Positions 26,804 through 37,686 of a stretch of 64,000 nt of DNA are shown here, in pieces. Source of the stretch: Dendrophyllia cribrosa (Eukaryota; Cnidaria; Anthozoa; Scleractinia; Dendrophylliidae); assembly GCA_024195265.1 (NCBI GenBank), contig JAJLRJ010000013.1:1125403-1189402 (forward strand), written 5' to 3'. The first letter of the stretch is position 1, and each line of letters begins with the position of its first letter. Position numbers and translations under genes: made by a program. The notes under the pieces are model-generated. The model saw nothing but the letters and a program-made list of their open reading frames with translations. It had not been told where the DNA came from and ran no database searches.

Positions 26804-29800
26804 ATGGACGTGGAATACAGCATAGGAGTGAATAATCGCTTCGGTGCGTTAAATTTGGACGACGAAGATCCAGAAGAATTTCTGCAAAAGCAGGAGAAGA
26901 AAGAGGAGTCGGCCAAGAAAGACAAGCCGAAGAAACAAGACAAGAAAGCTGTAAAGCAACCTCCTAAAGACACAAAACCAGCGGTGAACAAGAAAGACAC
27001 TGTCAATGAGGAGTCCAAGAGGGAAGGTTTGTAAAAAGGGGTTCTCGTTGTTACGTCGAATGTACATGTTGTACTGTGACGCCATCATCTTGTCAGACCC
27101 ATGTGGACGTTTTCACTCAGGTGTTTTCGAACTTTGCAGCGCTATATTCTCATTACATCGTGTTTCGAATATCTTGTATACATTCAACATTTTAGTCAGG
27201 TATTTATCTACTGAATTTTAGTTGTTCAGAGGTGTCTGTCATTTGTGTTATCCTATGTAGCGACGAAAATAAACTAACAGTTTTCACACAACGCCCGCGC
27301 GTAAATTGCGAAATTTACCACGGTGACCAAATGAATGTGATTTAAAACCCCAAACAGAGTTCTTTCTCGACGTTCTCGATTATGCCTTTAAATGGCAGCT
27401 ATGAAAAAATAAAATTCGCTTACTCGGTGGAGATATGAACAGTTTGCAGCACGTGTTTATGGTTGTGATAGCTTGTGTTGGATCCTGTACGTTTATAAAT
27501 AATTCTGCTGTAAACTTTCGATTTGCTTGCATTCAATAGGCTTTTCCCAGCTTTTCCGCGCCATTGAACGGCTTTAATGCGCAACAATTGCTTTTATACT
27601 TTGCAGAAAGAACCGACAGCAGACGAGGTGGCCGCGGAAAAAGCGATGTTAGAAGAGAAAACGAGAAAAACACTCGTATAACCAACGGTCCGAGTGAGAG
27701 ACGAGACCGTGATGATAATGCGCCCAGGGAAAGGCGAGGCGGAGGATTTGGTGGCGGTTTCAACCGTAGGAGAGAGGGTTCTCAGGGAGATCCGGAGTCC
27801 CCAGATAAGGAGGGAGCTGACAGAGAGAGAGGAGGATTTGAAAGGGGAAGAGGACGTGGGACGCGAGGTGGCGGAGGACGAGGTGGCCGTGGGGGATTTG
27901 GTCCGCGAGGTGGTGGCGGTGGTGGCTTCGGTAGGAAGCGAGAATTTGAAAGAAGAAGCGGAAGTGATCGATCGTAAGTCCTTTGTAGCTTAACTCACCT
28001 TTCACTCTTAAAACCTCTAGCTCTGATATCATTTCATTTCTTATACCTTTAAAACTAATCTCACTCCTCGCATGAATTTCTGAAGCCACTTCTAAACTTA
28101 ATTAATACAGTATTTGTACAATCTTGTACACTATACTAATTTTCAGTCCCTTTTCATGTAGTGATTTTTATTGCACTGTAAGATTTGGTTTTAAAATGTT
28201 TAAATTAGCCAGGCTATGCAAAGGTGTTGGGTGCATGATAATTTCATTTCAATGGGGCAAAATAACTTGTGTTCTGTCCACAAATATACAGCTGTTTATC
28301 TGGAGAAGTACCAGTCCGGTTTTGTTTTGATGTTTTTTAATTAATATGCTTTAATTTGACATGCGTGAATTTATGATAACACATTAACAAAATTAGCATT
28401 GATAGAGGATAAATACATGTTAAATATTAAGCTCAGAAAAAATGTGAGTAAATGGTATTCAGTTTAATTATCACAGGCATGGGTACTCGGGACCTCGCAT
28501 TGAAAGTCAAACCCTTACTTTTTCCAGACCTATTAACCTCCATAACTTGTAATCATGCAGCTAAATCTTGAAGTCATACATCAATCGTGTTCCAGGGGCT
28601 TTCTCTGGGTTTAGGGGGGGGGGGGGGGGGGGGGGGGTGCACGAAGAACTTCCTGGACAAGACTGCCGAAATACTCCAAGAATCGTCAAGTATTGTCTTG
28701 CACTTTTAGGGTTATTTCCAGCAATTGGTAGCCATGTTTGTTTTCTGGCAATCAGAAATTGATGTTTAAATGAAACAAAGAGATTTCATCATGTTTTACA
28801 CAGCAAAATTATCCAGTACTCTTGAAGTATTTTGGCAGTATTGTCAATTTCTCTGGCTGCCATTTTGAACACACAGAAATCCCTATGGATGAGGTTAGTC
28901 TGTACATTGACCAGGAGATTTGCAAAAGTTGTTTTTAAATAACAGTTTTAGTATTTATCAACCACTATTTGGCTGATTCCTTTGTATTTCTCAAAATGTT
29001 GTATTAAATCAGCCATAATTTTGTACTCCATGAAGTTTTGCTACTTTCCTTTCAGAGAAACATGGTTGGAACATTTTTGCCCAGGTTTACTTTTAACGTT
29101 AGTCCCTGCTAAGGGCAACAGTATAAAAAAAAGGTTGTTTGACTTGTGACCAGTTGTTACAGTGCAACATCACTTTGAATTCTCTAGCATTTTCCAGATT
29201 TTTTTGTTCACCATAATAAAGCTTGTTTTCCATTAGCAACAGAAGTGTGAGCAAAACAAAGCATTTGTCTAGTGAAAACAAACATTTAATTTCAAGCACT
29301 GTGCTAGCAAAAGTCAATTCTCCTAGGCAAACCTAGAGCATTTGTAGGCCCGCACCATTGCAATTTCATTAGTACAGACAGTTATGATATTGACTTCTAT
29401 CAGGTTCCCAAAGTTTTTTCTCTAGTAATAACATCCCACATAATAACTTGGAGGGTACCCATGCCTGTAATCAAACAATTGTGTGATTCCGAAGAAGAGG
29501 ATGTCCTCACTTCACCGACTTATTAAACACTCTCAAGTCATTCTTTAGCTATTCCTTTCTTTTTTCTTCTGAAACTTTTTTATTTTGTAAAAGAAATGTG
29601 TCCTCTTCTTGTGGTCTAGGGGCCCCCGACTGGACAATAATTCAAGTCGCGGGGACAGAAGGTTGGACAAACATTTAACTTAGCTCCTTTTTAAATATAA
29701 ATTAATTCCTAGCATTTTCATTATAACTTTGTTTAAACTGTAGTTGCTTGGTGTTGTGTGTACCATCATTTCTTGAGCATTGTTCTGTTCTCAACAGAAA

Positions 29801-32800
29801 TTTATGTTTTTCACAAGCTCATTTGCAAGAATGTAAATTAAACCTTATTAGAAGCCAAACCTAAGGCATGAATGTGTAAAAACAAGGTGTACCATGCATG
29901 TGTAATGCATTTAAAAGCTAACCATTTATGATTAATGCTTGCAGTTATTGATAATTTAATGCAGACATTTGTTTAAAATCAATTTGCATGGTGAAAGATT
30001 CTTCAACAATTTATACATAAACTCTTTGAGGAGGAAACTAATTTTTTAGCGGAAGATAAGTCTATTTCCTAAGGTGAACTAAACTGCTTGTTACAAAGAA
30101 ATAAAAATACCATCAATTTATAGGCCTAAACCTGATAAGTTGGCTGAGCTGGTGTGCAAATCAGCTAATGCTAGACAAAGTATTCAATATTGGCCCTGCA
30201 AGTTCTTTTTTGAAAGTTAGAAAGTGATATTTCTTATCATATCTTTTATGCTAATCACAATAAGTACTTAAATCTTAACTAAAACACTGCCTTTTACTTT
30301 GATAAATGCTTATTAATGGTTGACAAGTTTTATTTGACAACTGAATTGTGGTTACTAATCAAGTTATAGTTGTTTTCACATTAATTTGCTGCGCAGCATT
30401 ATGAAGTTTATTGGGAAATTGCTACAGTTTTTCTTTGTAAGTAAGACCTTTGTGCTATTTGAAATGTCCAAGATTTTGCAAGTTTCCATCAATGTGTGAA
30501 AACAAGGGAACAAATTGGCAACTATGTTTCAAAGTTTGCAATTTTGTTTGCTACTTCACAGCATAACCCCCAGTACTACATGTATTTCCCAACGAAGCTC
30601 GCAACCCTGCTTGTCAAAGTAATGTGAAAACAACTTAAAATAAATTCACAGTATTTGTTTATCACATCTTTTATTTTTCCCATGCGTTATTTAACACTTA
30701 AAAGCTTGCATTGTTTGTGTAAATCATTTTACAAGTGCATGAAGACTAGAATAAGGGAAATCAATTTTGATATTGTTGAACTGCTGAACTGCTTCCAGAG
30801 AGAATTCTTGTGACAGCTGTTTGTGTAAGGTTGCTTGATCATGGTGAAAGCTTTACTAGACAGTCTTAGCTGTACAATCATTTGTCACATTTGCTTCCAG
30901 AACAGGGAAATAAATAGTAAAGCTACTATTTCAAGATCATGTGCAGATGTGAAATGCCAGTTTCTACTGATTGCAAAATCTGTGTCTCAGTAATGATTTG
31001 ATAATAACTGTAGTGTTGCATTTCTAATTACACAGTGTTTATTTGTATTTGTTTGTAGTTCTGTGAAGCCACAAGAAAAGCGTGATGGTGGAGGGCAGTA
31101 CAATTGGGGAAATCCTACAGAAGGGTAAGTTTTACAATTAAATCTATATAACTTTAATTCTTTGGCTTGTAATGTTGATTGTTTAAAATATTATTGAAAT
31201 AAAAACTGTGGTCGTGGTTTGTGCATGGCCAACTTTTACAACCTACCTGATCGTAGGTTTATCATAAGCATGTCACATGCGTTAAAGTTGTACTGTCTAA
31301 CAGTACAGTCGTTAAAATAGATGACCTTTTGTGATTTCAGTGAGGATGCAGAAGTTTTTCCTCAGCCAGAGGTGACAGACTGGGCAGAAGCGTCTCCTGA
31401 TCCTGATGCCGTCAAGGAATCCCATGATGAGTAAGTCTTGTAAAGTAGCACTTGTAGTCTTAGTGATTTTTGATTCCTTCTTTGCTTACTTAATTTCCAT
31501 CTTATATCACCAAATATACAACAAAATTGGATAAAAAGATTCTATAGAGCAAACAGAAGCAGAAGTGTGCAGATAAAGTGCAGGATTACAAGGATGGAAG
31601 TGGATTACAGTTCATCAAATTTGATTTCATGACAGGTGGTCTAGAAATCAAAATTGCAATTCTTGTGGATTTAAACTTTTTTAATCGTTATTTTGTCTCT
31701 TTTCGTTCATCTTTCTTTGCTTTCATTACTTTGAGGGTGGTAAAGGGGGGGGGGGGGGGTCTGGATCACGTTTCATGAAAAATAAAATTGTCATTTCATG
31801 TTTTACGGAGAATAAAATGGCCATTTCACGAAAAAAAAAACATTCCTTACTTTTTGCTAATTAAATTACATCCAAAGTACAGCTTTGTTTGTTGTCTTCA
31901 CTGACTGTCCACTCCTCATTCTTCCTGATGTAAAAAGAAAGCCGAGTTCTTTGTTTTGCTGATGTTGTGTAAAATTACCTAACCTTGAAGAGTGACCTGG
32001 GGTCCAGAATGACCATCAGTCACGGTTTGGGAGGAAGAAAGAATCGCGGTTTACAGTAGCATTTCACGAGAAAAAACAACAGTCATTTTGCAGTGCTCAT
32101 GAAAAAAAGTTGATTCACTGTTTACGGGTATGTAACCAAATCATGTTTCACAAGAAAAGAAATAGCCATTTCACAATTCGCGGGAAAAAAAGGCTTTTCA
32201 CGGATCGCGAAAAAACCTTTTACCACCTTCTACTTTAGTGATTAATATAATAAAGATAATAAAGCAAGCTTAAAGCAAGCTCCTGGCCATAATCATAAAA
32301 ACACAATATTTGAGCCATGAAACTGTCCCAGTAATAAGTTCTCCTTTGGCCAGGGCTGTTGTAAAGAAGCTGGCTCCACAAGGAAAGTAGCCAGTTATAA
32401 AACAAGGAAAGTCTTCCATGCTTATTGTCGTTTAGTCATTTTCAAACATTGAATAGCCGTTCATCATCACTGTAGTTGCCGGCCATAACAGCCAGTTGCT
32501 GACAACTAATGACAGCCCTGTTTGACAGAGTATTGTTATAATTGGTCTGTAAGTAATTTATTGCAGAACTTTATGTGAAGTATTAAAATGAAAAAAGCAT
32601 CACTTGAAAATTGAATAGACTTTCCCATATGAGCCTCTACTGCAAACTTGTTTAGTCAGCCACAAGGATATGAATATTGTGTTTTATGAAAATGAAACCT
32701 GAAGGAAGGGTATTTTAGGGATAAGAGGCTTTTGTCCATCTGTTCAAAAGGTGGATAGCACTATCCACCGGATAAATCCCTTTCCAGTGGATAACACAAT

Positions 32801-34514
32801 TGGTTTTGCTAATGCCTGTCCACTGGATAGTGATTTGTCCTGTGGATGGCACTATTTACCTTTTGAACAACTGGGGCCAGGGCTTTTTTGTTTTGTACAG
32901 CTAACATATTATGTATCAATGTCATAATAAAGGCACCTTCACATGACAAACTAAAGACCGTTGGCAAATGCATGTTGACAAACTCCAAATAATTGACAAT
33001 CTCCTGTTTTCAAACTACAAACTTCCACACACCTCAATCGCCTTCTCAGGGTCCCTCCTTCAACCTTTAAGCCCTAAAAGTGATCAGCCTCAAATTTCTC
33101 CTTGTAATATTAATGCCTTATCAATCAAAAAGGTCATAAGAATTAAGGACATGATCACACAAGATGAGTTCTTGATATCCAAACAATTTCCCCCCACTAC
33201 TTCTATAGGAAATGTATAGGACTAGAAATGAGAATTTAAATTTTGATATTAGGGCTTAAAGGGTTAAGAGTGCAAAGGTTTTGTTTGGTTGAGAGTGATC
33301 CTTCTTTGTTTGACAAATGTTCACATGTCAAATGTGAGTTTTCCAACTCAAAACAGTTAGTGGAAAGTCGATGAGAATAGAAGCAATTTCCATTTGTCAC
33401 CAACATGTTTGATGCCACATTTACATGCACTAACTTTAGCTAGTCATGTGAAGGCATCATAGCAGTTTTCATGTCTTTTTTCCAGTTCTCATGGAGAAGA
33501 TAAAGAAAATGAAGAATCAAAGGAAGAGGAGCAACCTAAAGAAATGACTTTAGATGAATGGAAACAGGCTCGGGAACATGAGCGAGCCAAAGCTTCATTT
33601 GAGCTTCGCAAAGCAGGTGAAGGCGAGAAGAAAGGCATGTGGAAAGACACAAAGGTCTTCAAACGATCAGAAAAGGAGGAGGAACAGTATGCAGCCAGAA
33701 GAGTGAGTTGTCAACAAGCAAAATCTCCTTACTGTACTCCATAGAGTTCTTATGGAACAAGTTGGGAGAAGTTAATTATCAAGTTAATTTTTCTCACCTT
33801 CAGGACCATATACTCTGTGATTCTTGAAGTATTTTGGCAGCCATGTTCTTGTTACCCCTGCCCTGCCATTTTGAAAGGCCTTGGGGAAGAGGTTGTTTCA
33901 TGTACGCATATGTACATTGCAATGCTAAATTGTGCCTGCATTTGCATTGTTTGTTACATGTCATGTTTTTGTCATCCCCCCAAACGATCCCAGAGATCAT
34001 AGTGCCTGAAGCTATAACCCAGGCTTTTGGGAATTTGCCTAAGGGTGGGGGGGGGGGGGGGGGGGGGGGGGGGGGATTGATCTGATTTGCCTATGTTCTT
34101 GGCAAGTGGCAATTTAAAACAAAAATATTTGAGTCAAAAATGTCAACAGCCCCATAATTTGCTAGGCCTCTGGCTTAATAATGTTGATACTCATCATAGG
34201 TGCCTTATTGTTACTCCAAAATACAGTCTGAACTCAACTCAACCTTGTTTTTTTACTTTATTCCTTTTAAGGTCATTGAGGAAAAAATCAAGACGTCTGG
34301 CAGAGTCAAGCAAGTAGTTGAGATCCCCATGGATTTCAAACACCCTTCTGATACGCGGCGAGGTGGCCGTGGTGGCCGTGGTAGTGGTAGGGGAGAGAGA
34401 GGAGGCCGAGGCAGAGGTGGAAGAAGTCGCGGTGCATTCAGCGGACGTCAAGATGGGGACAAAAGTGGTGCAAATTTTGCCTTAAACACTGAGGAATTCC
34501 CAACCCTTGGGTAA
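26804..34514 (+). CDS. SERBP1: SERBP1/HABP4 family mRNA- and ribosome-binding protein
   Basis: Seven exons: 26804-27026, 27607-27973, 29620-29661, 31059-31124, 31341-31430, 33486-33702, 34272-34514; 1,248 nt, 415 aa (human SERBP1 is about 408). The start ATG opens MDVEYSIGVNNRFGALNL with an acidic then Lys-rich N-terminus. A Gly/Arg-rich box lies near 110-185, then the family landmark KREFERRSGSDRS, an acidic middle, MTLDEWKQAREHERAKAS (283 on), a second RGG box and the end NTEEFPTLG, parallel to vertebrate NPDDPEDFPAL. SERBP1 binds mRNA and occupies idle 80S ribosomes with eEF2; RGG boxes are methylation targets. Exon 29620-29661 is 42 nt and can be skipped without changing frame. One gene probably represents both SERBP1 and HABP4. 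Confidence 0.9.
28473..29468. mobile_element. Candidate TIR element in a SERBP1 intron
   Basis: Exact 14-bp inverted ends ACAGGCATGGGTAC / GTACCCATGCCTGT about 1 kb apart. Nothing else inside is recognisable and the ends are short, so this is tentative. It includes a poly-G run at 28614-28637. Confidence 0.35.
31498..32345 (+). mobile_element. Second copy of the 22.3-kb TIR element, split by an insertion
   Basis: TCACCAAATATACAACAAAA through TTCGTTCATCTTTCTTTGC matches 22541-22760, then AATAAAGCAAGCTTAAAGCA to AAACTGTCCCAGTA matches 22800-22870. Between lies a separate element at about 31732-32235. Confidence 0.65.
31732..32235. mobile_element. Inserted TIR element rich in CATTTCACG motifs
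   Basis: Ends GAGGGTGGTAAAGG and CCTTTTACCACCTTC are inverted. The interior repeats CATTTCACGA/GGAAAAAA motifs. It lies inside a different element (31498-32345). Confidence 0.55.
32739..32880. mobile_element. Short TIR element (GTTCAAAAGGTGGATAG ends)
   Basis: TGTTCAAAAGGTGGATAGCA to its inverted counterpart ending CCTTTTGAACAACTGG, about 140 bp, the empty form of the element at 5521-6096. Confidence 0.7.
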
Positions 34515-34705
34515 CAAGTTTGGTGCTGCAAAGCAAGCTATCTGTGTTCCTTAGGACTTGAATGCCGCATATATATTCAAGGAACCAGCGAAAAATTTTA
34601 CAAGCATTTTGAAAGATAAAGAAAACAATTTTCCATGACTCATTCAATAGTTACGTGTACGGTACCTCTGTATTTACGGAGGACTTCGAAGAGACAACAT
34701 TTCTC

Positions 34706-34711
34706 AATAAA
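34706..34711 (+). terminator. Probable polyadenylation signal of the SERBP1-like gene
   Basis: AATAAA 192 bp after the stop codon. A further AATAAA near 36.01 kb could serve a longer transcript. Confidence 0.45.
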
Positions 34712-35029
34712 TGAACAAGTGCCAGTGAGTAATTGCACATGATAAGCCGGAGGTACATAACTTAATATTGTACTGTTTGCCCACCGTGGTATAATTTTTT
34801 TGAGTTGCGTATGGAGTTTGGTAATTTAAGAGAGTTGTCGCTTCAAAAAGGAGGCAGTGTGAAACATATTGTCGTTGGAAACACTCTAAGTTTCTAGCAA
34901 CTGTGGCAATGCTTTTTTCTCTGGTTTTGATTTTCTTACTTAGTTGTATAGCGAGGGTATTTGTTTCTTTTTCAACCATTTTAGGATCCTAGATTGTTAA
35001 AACATGAAAAAGCATGAAAGGTTAATCCC

Positions 35030-35279
35030 TAGGCCTGTTTACACCTGTGATGTTTAATGCGCTCTTCAAAGCAATTTTTGTTGCAAGAGGAAACTGTGCG
35101 ACATTTGCTGTGATTTCCCACGTCTTGTTGCTTCAGATTTTGAACATGTTCAAAACCTCTGCGACAGTGCACAAAAAAATTAATCCTAGTTAATAAACAA
35201 CGTTTCCACATGCGACTTGTGTGTATCGAAAAGTGCAACAAAAAAATGCACAAAATATCACCTGTGTAAACAGACCTTA
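35030..35279. mobile_element. TIR element with GTTTACAC ends
   Basis: TAGGCCTGTTTACACCTGTG and its inverted partner ATATCACCTGTGTAAACAGA bracket 250 bp. The interior has several TTGCAAC/GTTGC motifs. The end type resembles the hAT group; no target duplication was confirmed. Confidence 0.6.
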
Positions 35280-36690
35280 AAAGTCTCGATATCAACATGC
35301 AAATATTTCTTGTTGCCACACTTTTCTTTATGCACTGGATGGGAGAAATTGTTTTAACATGGATTTATTTTTTCTTTGGTGAACATTTTCTCTATTCGCG
35401 TAACTTGTATGTTAGATCATACAGTGATATGAGAAGTAATAATATGCTGCTCATTACTTAGGCTGCAAGACATTGGAGTGTTACTCCATCTTCTGGTGGC
35501 AGTCTTTTGGGGAAAAAAATAGACTGTTTAGCAGCCTACTGACAGAAAAAATAGAAGGGAAAAAAAACAATAGACCTTATTTGCTTAAAATTAAACTTCT
35601 TTCAATCTAAGATCCTAGATTCGATCTATATCTGTGATTTTCTATCCTGTACATGTACTGTTACATAATGTTTAAAAATAATAATAAATCCAATTTTACA
35701 GAACCCACTTGGCTGGGCAAATATGAGAAGCTTGACACCTAAATTTAATGTGTTTTTTCGTCAAGTGATACCTTTATTATTTTGTTTCATAGTTTGTTAT
35801 TTAATCGCAACTCATTTGCATGTGTCAGTTATGTCGTTTTCGTGTTGTCAGTTTGTAACAAGGTTGTCAAGATTGATTCACTTCATTAATATTTGCCACG
35901 AGTTTGTTTCCTGTAGAATTCTGTTTTCAAAAACCTACGAAACCCAAGCCCCTTTTTATTCTCTTATATTGATGATAATAATAATAAATTTTCCTAGTCT
36001 CTGCAACTAGGGAGAAATAAAACAGGGAAGGAATAAGTAAACATGTGTTGTTTTATTGACTCCCAGATATCAAATCAACGTAACTTTTGATTAAAAATCG
36101 GACGGAAGTCGAATTTGAAGTGACACTGCGTTTTTACTTGTTGCAGATAAACTAATTAAGCAATTGTCTCGCATTTGGTTTTCTTAAATGCTTTACCGTT
36201 ATGCAAGCGTGCCTAGAACTCCCTCCAATTAAAATCGGCCTTGTCAAGAGCCTTATTAAACTTTGGTTCGGTTAAGCTTCGTGAAGCTTGCTCTTGTGTA
36301 ATACAACATCGATAATGGAAAAAACTTGAGGACGGAGTATCCTTTGAACTTGTTTTGGAGGCGAACTTTTGAATTCGTTTATTTTTCGTATCAAAAGCGT
36401 AAACCTTGCAATTACCTTTGAGTTTTTTACAAACTACCTAGATATTTATCTTTGGAACCCACAAAGAGTTTCTCGCTAAATTTAAATTATTAGAAATGGT
36501 ACGAATATTGCGTTGGAGGGGATATTTTAAAACATGAATAATCCTACCACCACTATTCAATTTTTTTTCTTAAAAAAAGAAAAACCTGTTGTAATTCTAC
36601 AATCGTCGGATCAAAGTTGTTTTGAACGCAATTTTCATGCATGTGATGGGGATGGGCCACTCCACATTTTTAACTGGTTAACCAGCGTGT

Positions 36691-36860
36691 GTTAACTCCA
36701 AAGAGCGCCAAAAATCCCAAATTTCAATTTGTAAAATATTAAAAAACAAACGGTACCATGCGAAAGTACTACAAAAGAGGTTTCATTTGAATGGTCACAC
36801 CATAGGATTTTGTCCACCGGCCCAAAGAACATGTCTCCATAATTGTCACCGTGTTACCCG
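36691..36860. mobile_element. piggyBac-like MITE, degraded copy
   Basis: Core AACGGTACCATGCGAAAGTA then TTTCATTTGAATGGTCACAC is clear; both termini are damaged. Intergenic between SERBP1 and SLC4A11. Confidence 0.5.
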
Positions 36861-37030
36861 TTTCCAGAGAATTTTTATCAACCATTTACAGACCTAAACC
36901 TCCCTATAAAATTTTCCCTTTATCTGACCAAAAGGAAAAAAAAAATGCCATTTCAGACTAGAAGACGAAACATACCCATTTTGGTATTCTGGATTTCTGG
37001 CCGCAAATGGCCCGCACATTAATATATGAT

Positions 37031-37208
37031 ATTCTCTATTTCGAATTTCCCATAATACACTTTGTTTGCCCTCCAAATTTTGCATAAACTATTGTTTTGA
37101 AATGCTCTTGGGAATGTGCAGTCCTCCCAAGAGCATTTAAAAACAATAGTTTTTGCAAAATTTTGGGGGCAAACAAAGTGTATTATGAGCAATTCGAAAA
37201 TAGAGAAT
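37031..37208. mobile_element. Hairpin (foldback) element upstream of SLC4A11
   Basis: Arms of about 83 bp: CATAATACACTTTGTTTGCC and its complement, with AAATGCTCTTGGGA near the apex. Confidence 0.8.
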
Positions 37209-37473
37209 GTAGCTCATGTCATCGTCCGTTTTTGCCTGCTGGAAAATTAAATTGTGAGCACAATAGCTGTAGCAGAGCATAATAGTGTATTTTCTAGAGT
37301 GACGCCAACGGGCATATAAATACTAAAAAACAGAAGATATAGTTTATTTTTATACACGAAAAGTGAAAATTTAAGAAATTAGATCCCCATCCATTCCCCC
37401 TCCTGAAATTATTTTGATTGGCTTTCATTGGCGACAGCAGCCAATCAGAATTCGGGATCGGTGAAGATTAACC

Positions 37474-37545
37474 ATGGCGGCAAAGACATTCAACAATAAG
37501 CTCTTAAGCCTTGACTTGCTGCTAGAACAGTTCTTAGCCATCTAA
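37474..37545 (+). promoter_or_regulatory. Possible upstream ORF (23 codons) in the SLC4A11 leader
   Basis: ATGGCGGCAAAGAC opens a 23-codon frame ended by TAA at 37543-37545, 141 bp before the SLC4A11 ATG. The ATG lies in a CCATGGCGGC context resembling a YY1 core, and CCAAT-type motifs lie just upstream (about 37418-37447). Whether the leader starts upstream of it is unknown; it may be promoter rather than uORF. Confidence 0.35.
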
Positions 37546-37686
37546 ATACTCCGCAGAAAGCGTTGAACTATTGTGGAATACCCGTTTAGATAAAAAGTCA
37601 TGTATTTGGACGAGGAATTTATTTTCGTCCTTATAATCGTTTGACGTAAATCCGTTTCCGCAAGTTTCAAATATTAGCAAGAAAAC

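Larger units (their letters stand above)
34715..37400. other. Intergenic region between SERBP1 and SLC4A11
   Basis: AT-rich with no recognisable coding exon. Holds a TIR element (35030-35279), a degraded piggyBac-like MITE (36691-36860) and a hairpin (37031-37208). The promoter of SLC4A11 should be to the right of the hairpin, where CCAAT-type motifs and CCATGGCGGC occur. Confidence 0.5.
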
